Assembly: GCF_900141745.1 (NCBI RefSeq)
Contig: NZ_FSRM01000002.1
Span: forward strand, 2,666,001 to 2,730,000
Direction of reading: 5' to 3'
Source of the DNA: Paraburkholderia phenazinium
GTDB lineage: Bacteria > Pseudomonadota > Gammaproteobacteria > Burkholderiales > Burkholderiaceae
Length of the DNA stretch: 64,000 nucleotides
The position numbers and the translations under genes are program-made. Shown piece after piece: positions 8,246 through 20,184 of this stretch (positions are counted from its first letter, which is position 1; the number at the start of each line of letters is the position of its first letter). The notes under the pieces are model-generated. The model made no database searches and was not told the DNA's origin. It worked only from the letters and a program-made list of their open reading frames with translations.

Positions 8246-9100
8246 TCAGGCCCGGTTCAAACGCTTCGAAAGATCGGCCACCAGAATCGCCATCCGCGCC
8301 GGCTTCTCATAGCACGCCACGTTGTAATTGCGAATGATCTCGCTGATCTCGGACTCGCTGGCCTTGCCGGTCAGCAGTTCGCCGGTCAGCACGAACACGG
8401 GCGCGTCCGGGTTCTCTGAAGCGCGCACAGCGCGAATCGCTGCGGCGGAAGTCTGATTGCCGAATAGCCAGTCGATCACGACACCGTCGAACACCTGCGT
8501 CTGCAACTGCTCGACGAACGCGGCCAATCCGTAGATCGCGACAGCGGCGAAGCCGCTGCGATCGAGATAGTCGCGCAAGTTGTCGGCAGAGGACTGGTCG
8601 TCGTCGACCACGGCGATCAGCGGTTTGTCGGCTTCCGCGCGGCGCGGATAGATCTCGATCTTGTGGACTTCATAGGCGCTTTGATACAGCGCGCCGTCAT
8701 GACGCGTGACGCGCCATTGTCCCAGTTTCGAATACGCAATGAACTCGGGCCGGCTGCCGGGTTCGATCGCGGCGCCCACCCAGGCCGTGCAGGCGAGTTC
8801 GATGCCGCCGATGGAGAACACCGCCTCCTGGGCGACCGCGCCGACCATGCCCGGGTCGAGCGTTTGCGCGCCGAACAGTTGCGCAGCCGGCTCGCCGAAT
8901 ACCTCGGCGACTTTCTTGATCTGCGATAGGGTCCAGGGGCTATTGCCGCGTAACTTGCGATGCCCTTGTGAAAAACTCAGGTCGAGAATGCGGCACAGTT
9001 CCGTGGTCTGTTGCCGCTTTCCAATGCCGTGACGGCTCATCAACTCGCGCACGCGTTCCGCGACTGCGATGGAGTCAGGTGAGGTTGCTTCGTTGGCCAT
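8246..9100 (-). CDS. BetR-type helix-turn-helix protein with C-terminal receiver
   Basis: DNA-binding response regulator of 284 aa with inverted architecture: an N-terminal helix-turn-helix region (about residues 10-80, with S-R-H-G-I-G-K-R-Q-Q and L-S-F-S-Q-G-H-R-K-L-R-G) that I recognise as BetR-like, a middle segment of about 70 residues, and a C-terminal receiver from about residue 160 (I-A-V-V-D-D-D, acceptor Asp in V-V-I-D-W-L). Having the receiver after the HTH is uncommon. It converges on the hybrid sensor kinase 94 bases away, which is its likely partner. An AT-rich stretch with TATAAA lies about 20 bases above the ATG. Target genes are not evident. Confidence 0.78.
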   Translation of the reverse strand: MANEATSPDSIAVAERVRELMSRHGIGKRQQTTELCRILDLSFSQGHRKLRGNSPWTLSQIKKVAEVFGEPAAQLFGAQTLDPGMVGAVAQEAVFSIGGIELACTAWVGAAIEPGSRPEFIAYSKLGQWRVTRHDGALYQSAYEVHKIEIYPRRAEADKPLIAVVDDDQSSADNLRDYLDRSGFAAVAIYGLAAFVEQLQTQVFDGVVIDWLFGNQTSAAAIRAVRASENPDAPVFVLTGELLTGKASESEISEIIRNYNVACYEKPARMAILVADLSKRLNRA

Positions 9101-9509
9101 GCTGCGTGGAAGTCCGTCTTTATAAATAGTATCGGGTGAAGGACGCGTGAGGCTTGACGGCGATGGGTTGCATCACCTTCTTTGCGAGCCGACCGGCCAC
9201 GCATGGGAGAGCAAATGTACAGCAAAAAAACGCGGCGTTGCTGCTTTTGTGCAGCAGCCACGAAACTGCCTGAGTTTGTCTCCGGGATTTCTCAGTCAAG
9301 GACAGGCCGGCCCATTCAGGACGGCGTCTGCCCGATGCGTCTTGCGTATTTTAGCGAGGAAACCCCGTGCCACATGTAATGAAATGTGATCCGATTGTGG
9401 CGTGCGTCGATGATCGCCGTGTGAATGGGCGTATGAATCGATGTATAGGTCGCCGCACGAATTTGCGCGGCTTCGTCCGACGATATTCTGCGTTCAATAA
9501 TCCGCAATA
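9101..9509. other. Intergenic region
   Basis: No gene supported. It holds the AT-rich leader of the leftward BetR-type gene near 9115-9130, a TGCTGC/GCAGCA hairpin with a 6-base loop (9239-9256), and an inverted repeat CACAT-N8-ATGTG (9371-9388) about 120 bases before the peptidase-like gene. The last could be an operator, but nothing links it to a regulator. Confidence 0.55.
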
Positions 9510-10226
9510 ATGAGGTCCATTGATTCATTCTGTGACTACCGTCCTATCCATCCCGACGCTATCTCAACGCCATTCATGAAAGACAACAAAACCCTGCGCC
9601 ATACCGGCGTGCCGTACTACTCGCAATGGGGCAGCCCCGAATGGGTGCGCCCGATCGTCGAAGAAGACGCCGATCCCTGCGACGACCCTGCATGGCAACG
9701 CAGTGGCTTCACCGAGCGCGAGCATTACCGTTTCTGGGCGCAACGTCTGTGCGGCCTGACGTGTCTCGAGTCCGCCCTGGACTTCTGGGATATCGGGCAT
9801 GCGCCGCGTGCCGCGCTGCTTGACGAGGCATTGCGCCACGAGGTGTACCGGATGCGCGAAGACGGTGGTGTCGATGGCCTGATTTACCGGCCGTTCGCCA
9901 GTTGGGCCGAGCAGGCCTTTGGTTTGCAAGTCGAGGTATTGCCCGAAGCTACGCTCGAGGAGATCGCGGCGCGCATCGATACCGGGACGATGGCGATCAT
10001 TTCGGTGAGCCCGGAGATCCGTCGCCCGCATGAGCCGAATGCGCAGCGCGGCGGTCATCTGATCCTGCTGCATGGACGCGACCCCGACGGCGTCTGGTTT
10101 CACAATCCATCCGGTATCGCGCCGTATCAGAGCGATGTGTATATGCCGTTCGGAACGGTTGCTCGCTTTTACGCGGGGCGCGGTTTGACGCTTACGCGTC
10201 CCGCCAACCACCAGGTAGCCAGCTAA
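9510..10226 (+). CDS. C39-like papain-fold peptidase family protein
   Basis: Probable cysteine-peptidase-fold protein of 238 aa. The nucleophile candidate is in R-L-C-G-L-T-C-L-E-S, and the catalytic His candidate is in G-G-H-L-I-L-L-H-G, followed by H-N-P-S-G, matching the C39/NlpC-like Cys-His order. No signal peptide or membrane segment is seen, so it is probably cytosolic. There is no ABC transporter or peptide precursor beside it, so a bacteriocin-processing role is not supported. The first ATG lacks a clear ribosome site; M23 (9576) is an alternative, and the conserved part begins only after it. Confidence 0.7.
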   Translation: MRSIDSFCDYRPIHPDAISTPFMKDNKTLRHTGVPYYSQWGSPEWVRPIVEEDADPCDDPAWQRSGFTEREHYRFWAQRLCGLTCLESALDFWDIGHAPRAALLDEALRHEVYRMREDGGVDGLIYRPFASWAEQAFGLQVEVLPEATLEEIAARIDTGTMAIISVSPEIRRPHEPNAQRGGHLILLHGRDPDGVWFHNPSGIAPYQSDVYMPFGTVARFYAGRGLTLTRPANHQVAS

Positions 10227-10325
10227 CGGGCCCGTGGTCCGGTCACGGTCGCCGCGTCGTTACTCAGTTTCCGGGTCCGTTTTCTGCTGAAGAAACAGGC
10301 GGGTGGCAGGCTGCCGCGCAGCTGA

Positions 10326-10535
10326 TCAGCGCTGCGGGGTGGAGTGGGGACGCTGGACGAGATGCTCCTGCAGACCTTCTTCGTGGCCGGCCGCCAGCAT
10401 CACCTGATACAGGCTGTGCCGTTCGGAAGAACGCCACATGAGGCGAGCGACGCGGCTTAGGGTCGCCCGCAGCGACGGCGCCGGCCCGCGAGTGGTAGCA
10501 GGAACGGCGCGGGACGAAATGGATCGGCTGGACAT
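10326..10535 (-). CDS. Small basic hypothetical protein
   Basis: A 69-residue Arg/Ser-rich protein with a plausible internal amphipathic segment (L-S-R-V-A-R-L-M-W-R-S-S-E-R). I do not recognise a family, though the composition loosely recalls short DUF1127-type proteins. The ATG at 10535 follows an ACAGG-type ribosome site; a TTG five codons upstream is also in frame. It is isolated between a rightward peptidase-like gene and a rightward exported protein. It may be real or a chance frame. Confidence 0.4.
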   Translation of the reverse strand: MSSRSISSRAVPATTRGPAPSLRATLSRVARLMWRSSERHSLYQVMLAAGHEEGLQEHLVQRPHSTPQR

Positions 10536-10701
10536 CGCGGCACCTGTCAAGGGATGAAGTAAGGGTTAATACCTAAGTGTTTCCCATTGTAGGTGCGTCA
10601 AAAAGGATAGTGTGCGGTGCAGCAAAATTCTTTCCTTTCCGTTCGTACCGTCCTGGGCGAGCCTGTATCGGGCTTGGGCTGACTTGATAACCGGAGCGGA
10701 T

Positions 10702-10974
10702 ATGAATCGATACAGAGCCTTGCTTGCAGCCAGCCTGACCGCGCTGGTAGCTGTCAGCGGAGCGCATGCAGCTTCGCAGGATGAACAGGAAAAGGCCTGC
10801 CGTGGCGATGCGATGCATTTTTGCAGTGCGGAAATTCCTAACAAGCAGAAGATCACCGCCTGCATGAAGCAGCACGTCAGCGAACTGAGTCCTCCCTGCC
10901 GGGCAATGTTCAAGGAAGGAGATCATTCCTCCGGCAACTCGGGGAATTCCGGCGGCGCTTCCTCGGCGCAATAG
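10702..10974 (+). CDS. Small exported cysteine-rich-repeat protein
   Basis: A 90-residue secreted protein. A signal peptide ends at A-H-A-A near residue 24. The mature part has four Cys in the order C-x8-C-x11-C-x12-C, resembling the cysteine-rich (GLG1-type) repeat of small proteobacterial periplasmic proteins, followed by a Ser/Gly/Asn-rich tail. The ATG at 10702 has GGAGCGGA upstream, which decides against a longer frame. The Cys pairs probably form two disulfides. Function unknown. Confidence 0.72.
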   Translation: MNRYRALLAASLTALVAVSGAHAASQDEQEKACRGDAMHFCSAEIPNKQKITACMKQHVSELSPPCRAMFKEGDHSSGNSGNSGGASSAQ

Positions 10975-11008
10975 TCGTTCGAACGGTCGAGCGAGCGCGC
11001 AGTGAAGC

Positions 11009-11746
11009 TCACTTTGGGGCGATATCGCGGCGCACGCGCATGATGTGCTGCTCGACGTAGAACGCCGCAGCGTCCGCGTCGCCGCCGACGATCGCCTCGT
11101 AGATCATCCGGTGTTCGGATACGTACAGGCGTATCCGGCCGGCGTCGTAGATGCCGTCGTCCTTGAGCCGCTTCCAGAGCGGCTGATCCATCGTTTTCGC
11201 CACTTCCTCGGCGATTTTCACCAGCAGCGCATCGCCGGCCATCATCGCCAGTTGCCGGTGAAACAGGCGGTCGCTGTTATTCCACAACACACGCTGCGCC
11301 GGATCGGTGATGTCAGCAATCGAATCCATCTGCGCAAGATAGTGCTCGGCCAACTCGTCGCGCTGGGCGCGCGCCGCGGCGCGCCGGGCGATCGCCGGTT
11401 CGAGGATCAGACGCACATCGAGCGTCGAGGTTGGGCTGGCATCCGGATCGGCCAGCGACGCGGCGTCTGGCGGCACCGCCGCGAGACGCTGCAACGCATC
11501 GGCGCAGACATAGGTGCCCGAGTTGCGGCGCGTGACCACGAGCGCTTCGTTTTGCAACGCGCCGATCGCCTCGCGCACGGCCGGGCGTCCCACGCCAAAA
11601 CGCGCTGCCAGTTCCCGCTCCGACGGCAGGCGTGACTCGACGGCGAACTGCCCGCTGCGGATCTCCGCGCGGATGCGCTCGGAGACCTGCTCGTAGATCT
11701 GCTTTGGGCGGAACGTGCTATCCATAGCGAGGGCGGAGTTGACCAT
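11009..11746 (-). CDS. GntR/FadR-family transcriptional regulator of hydroxyproline catabolism
   Basis: One-domain-plus-sensor repressor of 245 aa. An N-terminal winged helix (I-Y-E-Q-V-S-E-R-I-R, L-P-S-E-R-E-L-A-A-R-F-G-V-G-R-P-A-V-R-E-A) is followed by an all-helical FCD ligand domain containing a D-x3-H pattern (D-R-L-F-H-R-Q-L) and later His residues typical of metal-binding FCD domains. The open frame extends to a TTG at 11833; I chose the ATG at 11746, with CAGG upstream. It diverges from the trans-3-hydroxyproline dehydratase gene, so local regulation by a proline derivative is the natural inference. TGGT/ACCA half-sites occur between the two genes. Confidence 0.85.
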   Translation of the reverse strand: MVNSALAMDSTFRPKQIYEQVSERIRAEIRSGQFAVESRLPSERELAARFGVGRPAVREAIGALQNEALVVTRRNSGTYVCADALQRLAAVPPDAASLADPDASPTSTLDVRLILEPAIARRAAARAQRDELAEHYLAQMDSIADITDPAQRVLWNNSDRLFHRQLAMMAGDALLVKIAEEVAKTMDQPLWKRLKDDGIYDAGRIRLYVSEHRMIYEAIVGGDADAAAFYVEQHIMRVRRDIAPK

Positions 11747-11858
11747 GAGCGCCTGTCTGTTCGCGGGTTCGTCGTGGATCGGCGGGAGCGAGGAAGTTTC
11801 AAACGTTACGTTCGCCCGTGATCCCGATTCCAACCAGTTTAGCGCAATGATTTTGAAA

Positions 11859-11884
11859 TTGGTTGATGGAAAACCAAAGCTGGT
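11859..11884. promoter_or_regulatory. Candidate GntR operator between regulator and hydroxyproline operon
   Basis: TTGGTT-N7-AACCAA (11859-11877) overlaps ACCA-N4-TGGT (11873-11884), so three TGGT-type half-sites lie in 26 bp. FadR-type GntR regulators commonly recognise TGGT/ACCA arms. A TATAAG box follows at 11901-11906, in position to be the -10 of the rightward operon, so binding here would block or steer RNA polymerase. The assignment is inferred from arrangement. Confidence 0.5.
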
Positions 11885-11986
11885 CTACATTTTGATCCAG
11901 TATAAGACTGACGGAGACAACGGGATGGTTCACAGCGAGGCATTTTCGGCCTTTGGGTCGCACGCGCGAGAGGGTTGCCAGGCGTC

Positions 11987-12994
11987 ATGAAACTGAATCG
12001 CGTTATCAGCACGGTCGAAGTGCATACGGGCGGCGAACCGTTTCGGATCGTCACCAGCGGACTACCCAGATTTCCCGGCAAGACGATTGTCGAGCGGCGC
12101 ACCTGGCTCAAGGAACATCACGATCACCTGCGCCGCGCGCTAATGCTCGAGCCGCGCGGCCATGCCGACATGTACGGCGGCTATCTGACCGAACCGGTCA
12201 GCGAGGGCGCCGACTTTGGCATCATCTTCGTGCACAACGAGGGCTATAGCGACCATTGCGGTCATGGCGTGATCGCGTTGGCAACGGCGGCGGTGGCGCT
12301 CGGCTGGGTCGAGCGTACTGAACCCGAAACGCGCGTGGGTATCGACGCGCCGTGCGGCTTCATCGAGGCCTTCGTCAAATGGGACGGCGACCACGCCGGC
12401 AGCGTGCGCTTCGTCAATGTGCCTTCGTTTATCTGGCAGCGCGATGTGACGGTGAATACGCCGGGCTTTGGCGCCGTGACGGGCGATATCGTCTTCGGCG
12501 GCGCGTTCTATTTCTACACGTCCGGCAAACCGTTCGATCTGAACGTGCGCGAAGCGGACGTGGACCGCCTGATCCAGTTCGGCGCCGAAGTAAAGCGCGC
12601 GGCCAACGAGGCGTTCAAGGTCGTCCATCCGCACATCCCCGAAATCAACCATATTTACGGCACGATTATCGACAACGCGCCCCGTCACACAGGCTCGACG
12701 CAGGCCAATTGCTGCGTCTTCGCCGACCGCGAGGTGGACCGCTCGCCGACCGGTTCGGGCACCGCGGGACGCGTGGCGCAACTGTATCTGCGTGGCGAAC
12801 TGGGGCGCGACGAAACGCTCGTCAATGAATCGTTGATCGGCACGATTTTTCGGGGCCGGGTGTTGTCCGAAACGAAACTCGAGCGCTTCGATGCCGTGAT
12901 TCCGGAAATCGAGGGCGACGCGCATATCTGCGGCTTCGCTAACTGGATCGTCGACGAACGCGATCCGCTGACGTATGGCTTTCTCGTGCGCTAA
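11987..12994 (+). CDS. trans-3-hydroxy-L-proline dehydratase (proline racemase family)
   Basis: Cytosolic enzyme of 335 aa in the proline racemase superfamily. The first catalytic residue, Cys91 in S-D-H-C-G-H-G, is present, but the second position is Thr255 in D-R-S-P-T-G-S-G instead of the second Cys of racemases and 4-hydroxyproline epimerases. A Cys/Thr pair is the known signature of trans-3-hydroxy-L-proline dehydratase (EC 4.2.1.77), which yields delta1-pyrroline-2-carboxylate. The downstream gene encodes the matching reductase, giving L-proline, which supports the call. The ATG at 11987 is used; a TTG four codons upstream is also possible. It probably forms an operon under the divergent GntR regulator. 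Confidence 0.85.
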   Translation: MKLNRVISTVEVHTGGEPFRIVTSGLPRFPGKTIVERRTWLKEHHDHLRRALMLEPRGHADMYGGYLTEPVSEGADFGIIFVHNEGYSDHCGHGVIALATAAVALGWVERTEPETRVGIDAPCGFIEAFVKWDGDHAGSVRFVNVPSFIWQRDVTVNTPGFGAVTGDIVFGGAFYFYTSGKPFDLNVREADVDRLIQFGAEVKRAANEAFKVVHPHIPEINHIYGTIIDNAPRHTGSTQANCCVFADREVDRSPTGSGTAGRVAQLYLRGELGRDETLVNESLIGTIFRGRVLSETKLERFDAVIPEIEGDAHICGFANWIVDERDPLTYGFLVR

Positions 12995-13024
12995 ACCGCG
13001 CACGCCGATGGAGAAACCGCTGAC

Positions 13025-13981
13025 ATGACGCACCCGGCTACACCGATTTTCGACGCTGCCGCCACTGCGCGGCTCACGCCCTACGCCGAACTCGTGGAGG
13101 CGCTGAAAACGGCGTCCGTCGATTACGCGCAACAACGCATCGCGAGCCCGGAGCGGCTCGTCGTGCCGCTCAACGAGGGCGGGATAATGCTGTCGATGCC
13201 CGCCACGGCGCCGGACCTCGGCATCCACAAGCTCGTCAACGTGTGTCCGGCCAATGGCCCGCGCGGCTTGCCGACGATTCACGGCAAGGTGATGGCCTTC
13301 GACGCGGACACTGGCGAGACACTCTTTATCCTCGACGGGCCGACCGTAACGGGCCGGCGCACCGCGGCGATGTCGATGCTCGGCGTGCAGACCTTCAATG
13401 GTGGCGCATCAAGTGCCTCCGGCCGCCCGGCACCGCAAGAATTTCTGCTGATCGGCACCGGCACGCAGTCCGCCAACCACGTGGAGGCGATCGGCGAACT
13501 GTTTCCCGATGCGCGCATATGGGTGAAGGGCAGTGCACCGGCGAAGGCGCAGGCGTTTTGCGACGCGCAGCGCGGCAAGGCGCGCGATCTGCAGCCACTG
13601 GCAGGTCCCGACGTACCCGCGTCCGTTGATGTCGTGATTGCCCTCACGACCAGCCGGCAAGCGGTCTACGACGAAGCGCCGCGCGCCGAACGCCTGGTGA
13701 TCGGCGTGGGCGCGTTCACCCCCACGATGCTCGAGATCGGTTCACGCACCGTGCACGGCAGCGCGCTGTTCGTCGACGACCTGGCCGGCGCTCGCCACGA
13801 AGCGGGCGACTTCATTCAGGCAGGAGTGGACTGGGCAAAGGTGACGGGTATCGCCGCGCTGATGGACGGCAGCACGCCGCGGCCGACGGGCAGCACGCCC
13901 GTGCTATTCAAGAGCGTCGGCTGTGCGGCATGGGACCTGGGCGCCTGCCGGGTGGCGCGCGCAGCGTTGCAGCGCAACTGA
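13025..13981 (+). CDS. delta1-pyrroline-2-carboxylate reductase (ornithine cyclodeaminase family)
   Basis: NAD(P)H-dependent reductase of 318 aa from the ornithine cyclodeaminase/mu-crystallin superfamily. The Rossmann signature I-G-T-G-T-Q-S-A lies near residues 143-150, and the substrate-binding half precedes it. Family members next to trans-3-hydroxyproline dehydratase reduce delta1-pyrroline-2-carboxylate (or delta1-piperideine-2-carboxylate) to L-proline or L-pipecolate. The gene starts 30 bases after the dehydratase stop, with GGAGAAA upstream, so the two are co-transcribed. Ornithine cyclodeaminase activity is the alternative but fits the context less well. Confidence 0.82.
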   Translation: MTHPATPIFDAAATARLTPYAELVEALKTASVDYAQQRIASPERLVVPLNEGGIMLSMPATAPDLGIHKLVNVCPANGPRGLPTIHGKVMAFDADTGETLFILDGPTVTGRRTAAMSMLGVQTFNGGASSASGRPAPQEFLLIGTGTQSANHVEAIGELFPDARIWVKGSAPAKAQAFCDAQRGKARDLQPLAGPDVPASVDVVIALTTSRQAVYDEAPRAERLVIGVGAFTPTMLEIGSRTVHGSALFVDDLAGARHEAGDFIQAGVDWAKVTGIAALMDGSTPRPTGSTPVLFKSVGCAAWDLGACRVARAALQRN

Positions 13982-14158
13982 ATCTGCGAGAAAAGTCACG
14001 GCGAAGTCAAAAGCGAAGTTGCATCTTTTCTACACTGTCATCGCCGCGTCGCGTGCAAACAATCCAAAAACGTTGCACCATAGGCGTTTGCCAGAAAATG
14101 CCGGGTCACCGGCATTTTGCCCTTCGTTCGACGCCCTTCATGACGGTGACATCGCGCT

Positions 14159-15640
14159 ATGATTACCCAACACGCTTCTGCCACCCCTGACTTGCCGCTC
14201 GACATGATCATCTTCGGCGGTACGGGTGACCTGTCGTTTCGCAAGCTCCTCCCCGCGCTTTACATGGCGCATCTGCACTGCAATCTGCCGCCGGAAACGC
14301 GCATTCTCACGATTGGCCGAAAGCCGTGGTCGCGCGAGGAATACATCAACGAATTCATGGAATTGAAGGCCAAGCCCTTCATCGAAAAGAAAGCTTTCGA
14401 TGCGGCCGCGTGGGACAAATTCCTGGCGTTGTTCGAGTATGTGCGCATGGACGTCGATTCGGTCGAGGACTATCAGCGGCTGAAAGATGCATCGCGCCCC
14501 GGCGTGCGACGGGTGTTCTATCTCGCGACTTCGCCGGATCTGTTCACGAACATTTGCGACAACCTCTCGGCCGCGGGTCTCGTCGACGAGTACTCGCGCG
14601 TGGTGCTGGAAAAGCCGCTCGGTCACGATCTCGCGTCGGCGCAGGAAATCAACACTGCGGTCGGCCAGCATTTCAACGAAGCGCAGATCTACCGGATCGA
14701 CCATTACCTCGGTAAGGAAACCGTGCAGAACCTGATGGTGCTGCGCTTCGGCAATGCGATTTTCGGCCCGCTCTGGCAGGCGCCGTATATCAAGAGCGTG
14801 CAGATCACGGTGGCGGAAACCGTCGGCGTAGGTAGCCGCGCGGGCTTCTACGACAAGACCGGCGCCTTGCGCGACATGGTGCAGAACCACTTGTTGCAAC
14901 TGCTGTGTATCGTCGCGATGGAGCCGCCCGTGTCGCTCGATCCGGATGCCGTGCGCGACGAAAAGCTCAAGGTGCTGCGCTCGCTGCGTCCGATGACGCC
15001 GGACGATATCGCACGCGACACCGTGCGCGGACAGTACACTGCAGGTGCCGTGGACGGCGAGGCGGTCAAGGGCTACCTCGAAGAAGACAACGTGCCGGCA
15101 ACGAGCCGTGCAGAAACCTTCGTTGCGTTGCGCGCCCAGATCAACAACTGGCGCTGGGCCAACGTGCCGTTTTATCTGCGTACCGGCAAGCGCATGCAGA
15201 AGAAGGTATCGGAGATCGTGATCGAGTTCTCCGAACTGCCGTTCTCGATCATTCCGAGCGGTCCGCATCACTACGGCAATCGTCTCGTGATCCAGTTGCA
15301 GCCGGAAGAATCGATTCAGTTGCAGATGCTCGCGAAAGAGCCGGGCAGCGGCATGCACATGCTGCCGGTGAATCTGAATCTCGATCTGCAGGAGGCTTTC
15401 ACCGAGCGTCGTGCGGAAGCTTATGAGCGACTGCTGATCGACGTGATTCGCGGACGCCTCACCCACTTCATGCGTCGCGACGAACTGGAAGCGGCATGGG
15501 CGTGGGCGGAGCCGATTCTGGACGGCTGGAAGAGTTCGGGCGAGCGGCCGCGCGGTTATTCCGCCGGCACGTTTGGTCCGGCTGCCGCCACGGCCTTGAT
15601 GGCGCGCGACAATGCCGTGTGGGCGGAAGAGTCGCAGTAA
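14159..15640 (+). CDS. zwf: Glucose-6-phosphate 1-dehydrogenase
   Basis: NADP-dependent first enzyme of the oxidative pentose-phosphate and Entner-Doudoroff routes, 493 aa, the normal length. The coenzyme site reads I-I-F-G-G-T-G-D-L-S-F-R-K-L near residue 18 (G-A-S-G-D-L-A in most homologues), and the substrate and active-site motif R-I-D-H-Y-L-G-K-E-T-V-Q-N is intact near residue 180. The usual partners pgl, glk or hexR are not beside it, so it stands alone. The ribosome site is weak. It converges on the LuxR-type regulator, with a stem-loop between them. Confidence 0.95.
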   Translation: MITQHASATPDLPLDMIIFGGTGDLSFRKLLPALYMAHLHCNLPPETRILTIGRKPWSREEYINEFMELKAKPFIEKKAFDAAAWDKFLALFEYVRMDVDSVEDYQRLKDASRPGVRRVFYLATSPDLFTNICDNLSAAGLVDEYSRVVLEKPLGHDLASAQEINTAVGQHFNEAQIYRIDHYLGKETVQNLMVLRFGNAIFGPLWQAPYIKSVQITVAETVGVGSRAGFYDKTGALRDMVQNHLLQLLCIVAMEPPVSLDPDAVRDEKLKVLRSLRPMTPDDIARDTVRGQYTAGAVDGEAVKGYLEEDNVPATSRAETFVALRAQINNWRWANVPFYLRTGKRMQKKVSEIVIEFSELPFSIIPSGPHHYGNRLVIQLQPEESIQLQMLAKEPGSGMHMLPVNLNLDLQEAFTERRAEAYERLLIDVIRGRLTHFMRRDELEAAWAWAEPILDGWKSSGERPRGYSAGTFGPAAATALMARDNAVWAEESQ

Positions 15641-15647
15641 GCGGTTT

Positions 15648-15690
15648 AATCGTGCATAGGGACGGCGCAGGTCGCTGTCCCATTACGATT
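15648..15690. terminator. Stem-loop between convergent zwf and response regulator
   Basis: Interrupted inverted repeat: AATCGT (15648) pairs with ACGATT (15685-15690), and GGGAC (15659-15663) pairs with GTCCC (15677-15681). It fills the 58-base gap between two convergent stops. There is no T-run, so it may slow RNA polymerase or protect 3' ends rather than act as a classic intrinsic terminator. Confidence 0.4.
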
Positions 15691-15698
15691 GATTGCGC

Positions 15699-16722
15699 TT
15701 AATACCGCGTGCTCGCCTTCGCGGCGATCGCCGCAGCCGCTGCACGCGTCTCCACATGCAGCTTGCCGAATACATGTTCCAGGTGCTTGTTGACGGTGCG
15801 CGGCGCCATCCCCAGGATGTCGCCGATATCGCGGTTGGTCTTGCCGCGCGACAGCCATAGCAGCACTTCCGCTTCACGAGTCGTCAGGCTGAATTGGGCC
15901 GCGAGCGCGGTGGTGTGTGCTGCATCGTCGAATTCCTCGAGCAGGATGACCCAGTCGCCGCGCGTGGCCCGGCCCAACACCCTTACGACGCGGCGCACGC
16001 CGCCCGCGGCCGTTTCGAACGCCGCTTGCAGATCGCAACCGGCCTCGATCCAGCGCGTCAGCCATTGGGCCAGCACGGACGGCAGACGCGGGCCGGACTC
16101 GGCCAGCGGATCCGGCAACTCTGCTGAACGGGCTGTCATAGCGTCCGCGCCGTCTGTCACTTCCGAGATATCCGCACCGCTCGACGCATACTGAGCAAGC
16201 CGTTGCCGGGCAAGGTCGCTTTGCCATTTGATCTCGCCTCTCGCAGCGGCGATCAGCGCGGCACGCATGCCGATCTCGAGCACCATGTCGGCCTGCCGTT
16301 GCAGGCGCGAACGCTGGACGTGGGCGGCGATTCGCGCGCTGACCTCGCTTGGCTTCACCGGCTTCGTCACATAGTCGATTCCTCCCACCCGGAAGCCCTG
16401 CACGACATGCTCGCTGTCCGTCAGCGCGGTCATAAAGATGACCGGCAGGTGGCGGTTGCGCGGATCGGCCTTGATGTGCAGACAGGTCTCGAAGCCATCC
16501 ATGCCTGGCATCAGCGCGTCGAGCAGCACGGCGTCAGGCGTGATGCGTGCGAGGCGTTGCAGCGCGGATTGTCCGTCGAGCGCCACCAGTACGGCGTAGC
16601 CTGCCGCCTGCAGCGTGTCCGACAGCAGGGCAAGGTTATCCGGCGTGTCGTCGACGATCAGCACGACCGGTTTGCCATCGGGCAGCTCGGGTTGCGTTTC
16701 GGGTGGCAGAAGCAGGGATTCG

Positions 16723-16730
<8 letters not shown>
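15699..16730 (-). CDS. LuxR/FixJ-type response regulator of the urea/amide locus
   Basis: DNA-binding response regulator of 343 aa. An N-terminal receiver (V-L-I-V-D-D-T, acceptor Asp in L-L-D-A-L-M-P-G-M-D-G, Lys in T-K-P) is joined by an unusually long linker (about residues 150-270) to a C-terminal LuxR-type HTH (L-T-T-R-E-A-E-V-L-L-W-L-S-R-G-K-T-N-R-D-I). The start codon overlaps the stop of the upstream NCS1-kinase by 8 bases, so the two are translationally coupled and surely partners. A 16-bp palindrome in the divergent promoter region is a candidate binding site. The likely role is control of urtABCDE-fmdAB. Confidence 0.87.
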
Positions 16731-20184
<3,454 letters not shown>

